Origin: Cyclobacteriaceae bacterium | GTDB taxonomy: Bacteria; Bacteroidota; Bacteroidia; Cytophagales; Cyclobacteriaceae | Length of the DNA stretch: 39,847 nucleotides | Direction: 5' to 3' | NCBI GenBank assembly: GCA_012033595.1 | Contig: JAAUQL010000050.1 | Coordinates: 1-39,847 of the forward strand | In this document: positions 18,367-26,600 of the stretch, piece by piece | How positions within the stretch are numbered: the first letter of the stretch is position 1 | Layout: every line of letters begins with the position of its first letter | Program-made: the position numbers and the translations under genes | Notes under the pieces: generated by a model | Seen by the model: the letters and a program-made list of their open reading frames with translations, nothing else | The model's database searches: none | Told to the model about the DNA's origin: nothing

Positions 18367-19029
18367 CTATTCCCTCAGTCTTTCATCCGGCCCGGTTCCA
18401 TTGGGTTTTTCATACTTTGTCGATAGCACAAATTTGTCGAACTCAAAGCCGTCTTCACGCATCGAAAATTGAATTTCGTGCAAGCCTTCCTGTTCAATTT
18501 CTATAAAAATCAATCCCGGCTTGCCACAATGTTCTTCCTCGGTTCTTTGCTTGCTCGCCCAGCTCCATTCATTTTTGCCTTCGCACCATTGCATTCTCTG
18601 TCCGCTTTCCGGCCATGTTCCGTCTATTCCCATATGAATGCCATTGTCTTCAGTGCCTGTACTGTAGGCCCTTACCCACACATAGTATTTGCCCGGGGTA
18701 TTGAAATATACCTGATAGTGGAGAATTGCCATCTGCCCGGCTACATTGCTGAAGTTTTCTCCGGTCACCAGCTTGTCGGCATGCGTTATTCTGGTGTCGG
18801 GCAAGCATTCCAGATAGGAGTTGGCGCTGGCATTGCCGGCATGAGCGTCCGTAACTATATCCCATTGCCTCACGTTATGCAGCGATTGCCGGTGGAAATG
18901 TTCGGCTTCTACCGCCACCACACCATCGCGTTCTTCAAAAGTCGGGTGTTGATTTTTTTCAGGTTTCTGGTCTATCCGCGGGGTTGTTGTGGCCAGAGAA
19001 ACCCAACACAATGCGATAAGTAATTTCAT
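18367..19029 (-). CDS. Secreted carbohydrate-binding-like domain protein
   Basis: This 220-residue protein has an N-terminal export signal (MKLLIALCWVSLATTT). The rest is one domain resembling the galactose-binding-like C-terminal modules of large glycosidases. It opens with VVAVEAEHFHRQ, continues with YLECLPDTR and GKYYVWVRAYSTGTEDNGIHMGIDG, and closes with GLHEIQFSMREDGFEFDKFVLS. No catalytic residues are evident. It lies 44 bases downstream of the DUF5060 glycosidase in the same direction, so it is probably co-transcribed and may bind the same glycan. The ligand cannot be inferred. It could be a detached accessory domain of the upstream enzyme. Confidence 0.7.
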   Translation of the reverse strand: MKLLIALCWVSLATTTPRIDQKPEKNQHPTFEERDGVVAVEAEHFHRQSLHNVRQWDIVTDAHAGNASANSYLECLPDTRITHADKLVTGENFSNVAGQMAILHYQVYFNTPGKYYVWVRAYSTGTEDNGIHMGIDGTWPESGQRMQWCEGKNEWSWASKQRTEEEHCGKPGLIFIEIEQEGLHEIQFSMREDGFEFDKFVLSTKYEKPNGTGPDERLRE

Positions 19030-19073
19030 TTGATCTGGTGTTTAATTTTTTAGTGGATGGATGGCGAGAGCGG

Positions 19074-20900
19074 CTATTGGTTTTTTGTCAATAAGATAGC
19101 CCAGTCTTTGTCGCCGTCTTGCGGGGCGCTGCCCAGTTCGATCACTGCGCCACCACTCACCGTACCGATATCGGTTTGTTGCAATTCACCTCCCGTGCGA
19201 GGGTTGAACCAACGCAGGGTAAATTCGCCATTTGTTGCCAACAGATCAAGGGTAGAGGTGCCTCCATAGGGCAGATAAACCAGGTAGTATTCGCTGGCTT
19301 TGGCCAGGCAATAGTTGCCTTGAGTCACCAGTTCATCCCTGGGTTCCATTTCCCAAAAAGGAACATATCTTTCGAAAAAGCGAAGTGTATTGCTGGTATA
19401 ATCCCACATTCGGTCGCGCGATCGCCAGTCTTCTGCTCCTAGGTCGTTATTGTGGTTTTTATAACCAAAATACCATTCGGCACCACCTCCACCGGCCATC
19501 AGGTTGCCCCATAGCACTTCGCTGCGCACGGTATCCTGGTTGTGGTCAGCTCTGTCGTCCGGATCTACGCCACGGTGAGCCGGGCCAATTTCATCTATGC
19601 ATACCACCCATGGGTGGCCTGCTTCGGCAGAGGCTTTCGTCCAATGGAGTGTCTCTGTATGGGCATCGCGCATATTATGAATCTGTATGGAAGGCCCGTC
19701 GATGTGGGCATCGCCCAGCAGCTGATCGAAGATTTCGTAACGAGGCTGAGGCGCGGCATGGGTATGAATGGCGAGGAAGTTTTGGTATGGATTAATGCTT
19801 TGCAAATATGCCGACATGGCTTTTTGCTGAGGCACGGTTTGCGCTTTGGGCGTAAAATCAGCAGGTCCATTTTCTTCACCCATATTCCAGGTAATGGCCA
19901 GGTGGTGACCAAATCGGGCAACAAGTTCGCGATAATACAATTTGCGCTGAAGGCCGGTGTCCCCATTGTCGAGCAGCAGTTCGTTTTCCGTCTCCTGGGT
20001 AACAATGTGCAGCATAAGCCCGAGCTTTTCCATGTGGTCAAAGACCACTTCCCACTGGGCGAGTTTAGAGCAATCGAAGCGTAGGCGCTCTTCGTAGCTG
20101 GTATATGGCCATACATCTTTACCATCGCCTTCTATGTTCATGGTGAGAAAATATACCGAATTGATGCCTTTGGAGGCCAGATAGTTGATGGCGCCTATCA
20201 GATTTTTTCCTTTGCCACCCTGCCAGGCCGGGTCGCCGGTTTTCCAGTCTTGTGCATGAGCTTCGTAGCGGTGAAGTTGCGCTTTGTTTTCGGCCTCGCC
20301 ACTTCTTTCTTCGGGCGAACTGCCTTTATAGGTGCCATCAAAATCGGCATAGCCCAGCAGGTTTTCCGGGCTGTCAGCGCCTCCCTTGAGGAAGTATTCT
20401 CCGGTCTCCTGAAATTGCAGATATCGACCGCCTACGTAATTGAGCCGCCCTTTGGCCCTTAGGTCTGGCAGTGAAGCCAAACTTTCTTTCACATTAATTT
20501 TGCCTGTTTGTCCGTCAAATGCAAGGGCTTCCCCGGCTTCGGGGTCTGGATCTACAGCGATATTTGCGCCTTTTCTAAAAGAGGCCATATAAGTCCAGGT
20601 TCCCACTTCGTCAGGACGGAAAACAACTTTCCATATGGCTCCTGCCGTGGCGCTGCTTTCTGCGGCATTTCCATCAGCAGCAAAATACCCCGGTACGGTA
20701 TATTTTTTTTCGCCAAGCGAAAAGGTCACATTCATCCGGTAGTCGGTAAATGGGTTGATCGTATCAGCTTCTGACGTTTCGGGGCCAGTAAAAGAGAGTT
20801 CTACCTTGTCCCATTTGTCAGCTTCTATACTTTTTGGAGCATGGCAGCCGTAGATGCTAAAGAAGGTGAGGAGGAACATTATGGGTGCAAAGAATTTCAT
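19074..20900 (-). CDS. DUF5060-containing glycoside hydrolase-like lipoprotein
   Basis: This 608-residue protein has a lipoprotein leader with Cys19 (SIYGC), so surface or periplasmic anchoring is expected. DUF5060 spans about residues 28-120 (WDKVELSFTGPE ... FRPDEVGTWTY). A TIM-barrel catalytic domain follows (about 145-500), and the C-terminal beta domain is of the 'collagen-binding' type (about 515-607, ending KDWAILL). Candidate catalytic acids are Glu342/Glu343 (WNMGEENG) and Glu437 (CIDEIGPA), in the usual strand-4 and later-strand positions of such barrels. The substrate is unknown. Relatives sit in loci for plant and algal polysaccharides. It is followed by a carbohydrate-binding-like gene. 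It is not clearly a member of a named GH family as far as can be judged by eye. Confidence 0.8.
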   Translation of the reverse strand: MKFFAPIMFLLTFFSIYGCHAPKSIEADKWDKVELSFTGPETSEADTINPFTDYRMNVTFSLGEKKYTVPGYFAADGNAAESSATAGAIWKVVFRPDEVGTWTYMASFRKGANIAVDPDPEAGEALAFDGQTGKINVKESLASLPDLRAKGRLNYVGGRYLQFQETGEYFLKGGADSPENLLGYADFDGTYKGSSPEERSGEAENKAQLHRYEAHAQDWKTGDPAWQGGKGKNLIGAINYLASKGINSVYFLTMNIEGDGKDVWPYTSYEERLRFDCSKLAQWEVVFDHMEKLGLMLHIVTQETENELLLDNGDTGLQRKLYYRELVARFGHHLAITWNMGEENGPADFTPKAQTVPQQKAMSAYLQSINPYQNFLAIHTHAAPQPRYEIFDQLLGDAHIDGPSIQIHNMRDAHTETLHWTKASAEAGHPWVVCIDEIGPAHRGVDPDDRADHNQDTVRSEVLWGNLMAGGGGAEWYFGYKNHNNDLGAEDWRSRDRMWDYTSNTLRFFERYVPFWEMEPRDELVTQGNYCLAKASEYYLVYLPYGGTSTLDLLATNGEFTLRWFNPRTGGELQQTDIGTVSGGAVIELGSAPQDGDKDWAILLTKNQ

Positions 20901-21082
20901 TTGATTTTGGATTTAGGGTTTATGAAACTAATTATTTTAAATTTTGAGAAATCGAAAGGTGAGCTGGTCTGTTGCTTTTTAAAAAATAACACGGTTTAGA
21001 ATGTTCAGCGCCACTAAGCGCTTGATAAAAATATTGTTACAAATTTTTGTAGTGTGGCTTTCGGTTCTTATCGCTGCGGAAA

Positions 21083-21099
21083 TTTGACCAGCGGTCAAA
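21083..21099. promoter_or_regulatory. Perfect 17-base palindrome, putative operator
   Basis: TTTGACC (21083-21089) and GGTCAAA (21093-21099) pair perfectly around 'agc', 183 bases upstream of the DUF5060 glycosidase gene. Size and symmetry suit a dimeric regulator site. No regulator gene is adjacent, so the binding protein is unknown. Confidence 0.4.
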
Positions 21100-21790
21100 G
21101 TCCGTATGCCTGATATGACGCCATCATAAAAATAAACCTTTCGTTTGTTCTTTCAACTAGCCCGGTACAAAAATTACAGATGAACCTCGATAGGGGATAT
21201 TGCTGACAAGCACCATTGACAAAGCATAAAATTCTCAAAAGCCTTTAGGGTTTTTAATTTTCCCATGCTGGAATATAAGCGAGCGTTGTCTTTTGAGATT
21301 TGGAAAATTAGAATCTGCACATGAGCCTGCTTTTAAGACAGGCTTCAACGACGCGTTTCAAGCTTTTTATATGCACAGGGTTAATGGTAGCCTCTTGGTC
21401 AGCTTATCAATTACTTTTTTCGCTATCTCCTTGTTTTTTTGTATTCCGTCGCATTCTATTCACCTGGTTTTTGGTGCGATTGGTCTCACTTTACAAGTTG
21501 AGACCTGCTAAAGGGTATTTTTCAAAACTTTCATCCAACCATTCGTTAAGCTCCATGCCGGCAAATATTTGACCCTGGACTGTTGAATAGGAAAGAAAGT
21601 TAGCGTAGTAGGTGATGGTCTGGGATAAAATGCAGTAATGCAGAAAGATGTGAACCTGCGGAAGTGGGAAAGGATATGATGAGAGAGGTTCGCATCTTTT
21701 TATTACAGTAAAACACAAGCTGCCTGTGACGATTAAATGAGTTTTGGGCAGGGAGTAAGATTTTTCATGGTTAGGTTGTCTGTTTAACGA

Positions 21791-21822
21791 AAGTGCAGGT
21801 CGAGAGGCTTGCACTTTTTTTT
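21791..21822 (+). terminator. Intrinsic terminator without an upstream gene
   Basis: Arms 'aagtgcagg' (21791-21799) and 'cttgcactt' (21808-21816) pair with one G-T wobble and are followed by a run of eight T (21815-21822). It is a good plus-strand rho-independent terminator. It ends about 80 bases before the aldo/keto reductase gene. The transcript it ends is not identified. Confidence 0.65.
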
Positions 21823-21899
21823 AGTGAATAAGGGGTAAATTCCTTTTCAATGCGACATTTTATCTTTTAAATTCATGTCATAAAATCAGGTACAATATC

Positions 21900-22918
21900 A
21901 TGATGAGAATATCGGACAAAACCAACCCTACGGAATACCGCGCAGTACAAGACCGGTACGATGAAATGACCTATAGACGATGCGGAAACAGCGGAATCAA
22001 ATTGCCGGCGATATCCCTGGGGCTTTGGCATAATTTCGGTTTTGTCGACAGTCTGGAAAAGGGCAGGAACATGCTCAGGGCTGCCTTTGACGCCGGCATT
22101 ACCCACTTTGATCTGGCCAATAATTACGGACCTCCGTATGGATCGGCAGAGGAAAACTTCGGAATCATACTAAAAAGGGATTTTTGCATTATCGCGACGA
22201 ATTACTCATTTCGTCTAAAGCAGGATACGACATGTGGCCTGGTCCGTATGGAAATCTGGGTTCACGGAAGTACCTGATCGCCAGTTGCGATCAAAGCCTG
22301 CTACGCATGGGTCTGGAATATGTTGATATTTTCTACCACCATCGGCCCGATCTCGATACCCCGCTCGAAGAAACCATGGGCGCCTTAGACCATCTCGTTC
22401 GCCAGGGCAAGGCCTTGTATGTTGGTATTTCCAACTACCCCGCAGACCTGGCCGAAAAGGCAATATGTATTTTGAAAGATATGGGAACCCCCTGTCTTAT
22501 CCATCAGGCACGATATTCTATGTTTGATCGATGGGTAGAAGACGACCTGCTCGACATTCTCGATGACAATGGTGTCGGCTGCATTGCTTTTTCCCCCCTG
22601 GCGCAGGGCATGCTTACAGATAAATATTTAAATGGGATACCGGAAGGTTCACGCGCTTCCAAAGAAATGAGCTACCTGGAGCGCAATCAGGTGGAATCGC
22701 AGCTTCCCAAGATAACGCTGCTCAATGCCCTGGCTCATGATCGTGGCCAAAAGCTAAGTCAGATGGCATTGAGCTGGTTGTTGAAAGACGACCGCATCAC
22801 CTCCGTGCTTATCGGCGCCAGTTCGGCCAGTCAACTAAAAGAAAACCTCGATGCGCTGGATAAGCTGGAGTTTGATGAAGATGAAATCAGAAAAATTGAT
22901 GAAGTACTCAAAGGCTAG
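21900..22918 (+). CDS. Aldo/keto reductase, YghZ/Gpr-like, frameshifted
   Basis: This cytoplasmic NADPH-dependent reductase has about 339 residues after repair of one frameshift. It resembles the glyceraldehyde-3-phosphate reductase-type AKR family (E. coli YghZ). The N-terminal pattern RYDEMTYRRCGNSGIKLP and LGLWHNFG supports a start at the ATG pair 21900/21903. The catalytic tetrad is present: Asp and Tyr in FDLANNYG, Lys in SSKAGYD and His in FYHHRPD. NADPH-binding IGASSASQL lies near the end. The first frame stops after an out-of-frame RDFCIIATNYS. One more T in the run 22181-22185 gives RDFLHYRDELLISSKAGYD. Function in aldehyde reduction or detoxification is inferred; linkage to tetrose metabolism is only speculative. 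Confidence 0.85.
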
Positions 22919-23011
22919 GAGCAAAGTCCGGCATCGCTCAGATGTTCAAAAAATCTACCAGATTCGCTTGGCCAAAGACCACTTTGCAAGGGGGGATGAA
23001 AATCAAAAAAA

Positions 23012-23042
23012 AACCTGCCGGGATGCTCGATCCCGACAGGTT
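23012..23042 (-). terminator. Strong intrinsic terminator, minus-strand direction
   Basis: 'aacctgccgggat' (23012-23024) and 'atcccgacaggtt' (23030-23042) form a 13-base stem with one mismatch and a 5-base loop. An A run at 23006-23014 on the plus strand gives the U tract for minus-strand transcripts. It lies about 80 bases past the small peptide ORF. In the plus direction the T run comes too late to be typical. Confidence 0.75.
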
Positions 23043-23124
23043 ACTAATACCTGCGTTTTTTCTTCCGACCATGTAAACCTGTGGTGCAGGAGACCCCTGG
23101 AAGCGTGCGGAAGCGAGGATCCGT

Positions 23125-23205
23125 TTAAGAAATCATGGACGATGTATAAACGAATAGCACAATCAATACCAGCAGCGCTATGGCCAGGTTAATGATTTTT
23201 TTCAT
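23125..23205 (-). CDS. Small single-span membrane peptide (26 residues)
   Basis: The ORF encodes MKKIINLAIALLVLIVLFVY plus TSSMIS. It has a basic N-terminus (KK), an unbroken hydrophobic helix of about 18 residues, and a short polar tail, so a small inner-membrane protein is plausible. A strong minus-strand terminator follows about 80 bases downstream. An AT-rich region with TAAATTTG (minus strand, 23223-23230) precedes it, resembling a Bacteroidota -7 element. No function or family is recognised. The ORF is very short, so a chance reading is possible. Confidence 0.45.
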   Translation of the reverse strand: MKKIINLAIALLVLIVLFVYTSSMIS

Positions 23206-23302
23206 TGGCTTTTCATAACAATCAAATTTATTCTACACTGTGTTTCTTTTCTTAACGATAATGTAATCAAAACATTATATAGCCAAAATGTTTTGGTTTT
23301 GG

Positions 23303-23600
23303 TCAAAAAAAAGAGCCATCGACAGGCTTGCAGTCGATGCCCGTGGCCTTTCAGTCAATCTGCAAAGATCTTTTTACTGAATCCCCCCTGCCCACTTTTG
23401 GAAAAGGGGGATTGGCCTGGATTGGTAGAAAATATAAATCGCTTCCGATAATGCAATGATCCTCATAGTTCCCTGCCGGTAGCTGGCAGATTGCCACACT
23501 CCGCGAAAAGCTCCGTTCGCAATGACGGCGTAAGGCAGGCGCCATTGCGAGCTGTCTGAACCAGGTTGCGCAGACGCCTGCTATTTTGCAGAAGTGCAAT
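23303..23600. repeat. Dispersed repeat copy preceded by a duplicated terminator arm
   Basis: The stretch 23311-23339 repeats the first part of the terminator at 23606-23644, 297 bases away (agccatcgac, gcttgcagtcgatg). Between them lies a dispersed repeat. Its parts are 'aatcccccctgccca...aagggggatt' (about 23382-23413), 'atataaatcgcttcc' (about 23432), and the module 'gattgccacac' to 'gttcgcaatgacgg' (about 23490-23528). The same modules recur at 33.7-34.6 and 39.5-39.7 kb. Confidence 0.75.
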
Positions 23601-23605
23601 AAAAA

Positions 23606-23644
23606 CAAAGAGCCATCGACATGCTTGCAGTCGATGGCTCTTTG
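23606..23644 (-). terminator. Terminator of the giant T9SS protein gene
   Basis: 'caaagagccatcgac' (23606-23620) and 'gtcgatggctctttg' (23630-23644) are perfectly complementary 15-base arms around a 9-base loop. It lies 30 bases past the stop of the minus-strand giant gene, and plus-strand 'aaaaac' at 23601-23606 gives the U-rich tail for that direction. Confidence 0.85.
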
Positions 23645-23673
23645 CTTTAGCCACTGTGTGAATGGTACTACTG

Positions 23674-26600
23674 CTATTCTATGAGCATTTTCTTCACCGC
23701 TTCTTCACCATTGCTATACAACCTGTACAGGTAGATTCCCGGGGCGATGGCTCTGTTGGCTTTATTTCTACTCCAATCGATTTCATGGATGCCTGCATCA
23801 TAAACTCTTTCGTCGGCATAAATGATTTCTCCGAGCATATTTACCACGGTAAACTGAGTCAAACCTTTTTTGGCAATTTTAAACTTCACTTTTGTGTCAG
23901 TGCTAAATGGATTAGGGAAATTTTGGAACAACTCGAGTTTGCCGTTGCGCAACGCATTGATATCAATATTGGCCGCATTAGACCTAATCGACAGTTGGTT
24001 GAGCCTGTCGTCGTAGGCCATGGCTTCGGTAATGGCCGAATTGAGTTCTACAGTGCTTATTGCCTCCGGTTCCAATACCACAAATTCCATAACAAACACA
24101 ATGGTGCCATCATCCAAAGAGGCGGCTTTACCATGGTGTTCGTCCCACATGGTAGCCACGACGCCTTGTCTGGCCATTTCTTCATTTAGCGAAAGCTCAA
24201 ATACAGATTGTGAGATGCCCACATATTCGAGCTGGGAGGCATCCCAGCCTATGGTGAACTGGAAGCCGCTGATGTCCTTGAAGTTGCCTGCAACCACAGG
24301 TATTTCTATGCGTTCGCCTTCCATACGGATATCTTCCAGGTCGAGAGCGATACTTTCTTTGCTGGTGCGGCCTGAGGCGTCGTTGATCCATGAGTTGTTT
24401 ACATCTCCTGCTTTTACGCCTTTAAAGTTAAGATTGATATCTTCTTCGTCCAACGGCACTTCTATGCTGGTGGCATAACTGAAGGGGTCTGTGCTTAAAT
24501 CAAAGGATGCCGGTATAAACAACCAGTTGTAACCGCTTCTGAAGCTCTGGCTGATGCCCAAAATCACTTTGCGCATTTCCACCAGGTCTATGGCCGATAT
24601 AGATTTAGATCCATCGACATCTGCGGCTATATATTGGTAAGGATCGCCAAACTCTTCCATTTGCAGCATATGCCTTCTTGTCTTTATGATGTCGAGCGTA
24701 GTCACGTACTTTTGCAAAGGTGTATCGTCTTGTTTGCTGGCCGAAAGCATATAGCTGGATTGCTCGTATGTCTCTAAGGCATATGCTCCATCCGTACTGG
24801 TAAGCCTGGCCAGAGACTCTTCGCTGGCTGTGGCTTTTACCTCAACGCCATTGATCGGCAAGCCTGAGTAGGTCTCTACCCTTCCTGCTATAAATTTGTT
24901 TTGGAGAATATTGATCGTCACGTCTTTGGTGTTGAACGGCATATCCATGCCACCGATGGCTTTGATGAATATGGAACTTCGTTCGAATCGCAAACTGGCA
25001 TTTGGCTGGCCGCTTTTGGCTTTGAACCTAAGTGCGAATAGTTTGCTGCCATTGGGCAGGTCAATCGGGTTTTCACTGGTTTGATCAAACACCAGCTTAC
25101 CCTGGCTTACCTGCTGCAAGTAAAAGGCATCCATACCGGCCACATCGCTTTCTTCTATGCCGACAAACTCAAGTGCGGATGGATCCCAATTTAAACTCAG
25201 GCTGGTGCCGATCACATCGGCCAGTTGATCCACAAGCACCGGCATCACAAATTCCTGACCCGATCGTATGCTGAGTTCGTCGAAACGGAAGGTGGCCGGA
25301 GAAACCAATTGCAACTCAAAGCGGTCTGCGCCATAGCTTTGAGCTATGTTTTTGGTAATGCTAAACTGGTAGGTAGCACTGTTGCTTACGGTCGTGGTTT
25401 TGTTTACATACTTATCCTTCAATCGCATCATCGTGCCTTCGGGCATATCTTCTATTTTTGGAAAGGTCATGGTATAATTTCCAAATTGATAGGGATCGAT
25501 GTTGAGTTTTACCACTTGCACGCCGCGCGCTTCGCCCATGGCATTAATGGCCAACAGCTTGTCGTTGATTTTCGATGACAGGTTTACATAACCACCTGCA
25601 AATTTTAAGGCATCATATGACACGTCATACTCATTGGTAGCATGGCTCACAAATGCCACAGCGGTTTCATCTTCTTTGCCCTGTTCAGATTTTACTTTGA
25701 TAAACACTTTGGCCAGGGGCTCATCGCTTTTCCTTAAGAAGCTATTGCCATTGGCGCTTGCTTTCGAAGACTCTGAAACACTCAAATTGGCTGTGGCAAC
25801 ATTTGCCTTCACAAAAAAGCCCTGACCCGAGGCAATATATTGCGAGACACCGTTTATGCCTAATCCCGCACTGTAGGTGCCATATTGCTGGTTTGTTGGG
25901 TTCCAGATATATACTGCGCTTCCGCTGATGTCCGATTTAGTAACCAAATCCCAATCTATTTCGCAAGGGTAGGGGTTTGCAAAGAAATTCCACCCGCCTC
26001 CATCTAGAGAAGACGACAAAAATGAGATATCGAAATTATAAGTTTCAGGGTTTCCGGCGACATTGTCGATGCCATCCCCGATCACCGGCAAGCCTTTATT
26101 TATGATCACCTGTTCAGTTGCATACTCTTTGGTCCACAGCCATAGCTTCATGCCGGTAGCTACATCCACATCATTTGTCATGGAAGTAAAATTCTCCCAT
26201 CCATCCACGCCTCTGGCTCCTGTGGTTCCCAGATTTTCATTATAGGTTCCTATATTGGTCCAGCCGGTAGGGTATCTTTCGGCCACGCCCTGAATCCAGA
26301 TATCATCGCTGATGTTAGAGAGTTTTTGCCCTTTTATCGGGGTGCCAATATAGCGCCAGCCTTCCGGACCGGTACGCAGGCTGCGTTGCCATACGATTTG
26401 GCCTTCGAGCTTACCTCCATCTTCTATGGTAGCTATTCGTGCAGTGTTGCCAGGTGTAGATACCAGGGTGAAATTGCGTGTATCGTCTGCGCCGTCCACA
26501 TCAATGGTGGCATTGCCATTAATTTTGAGGGTATTGATAAGCCTGATATGGATATTGCTCACCACACCGACAGCATTGGTATTGCTTACGGTTATGTTGC

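Larger units (their letters stand above)
20901..21899. other. About 1 kb without a recognised gene
   Basis: Only short, unrecognised ORFs occur here, including a 107-codon minus-strand one at 21491-21814. The left end should carry the promoter of the DUF5060 gene and includes the palindrome at 21083-21099. The right end carries a plus-strand intrinsic terminator at 21791-21822 with no known gene before it, so a decayed gene or a small RNA is possible. Confidence 0.5.
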
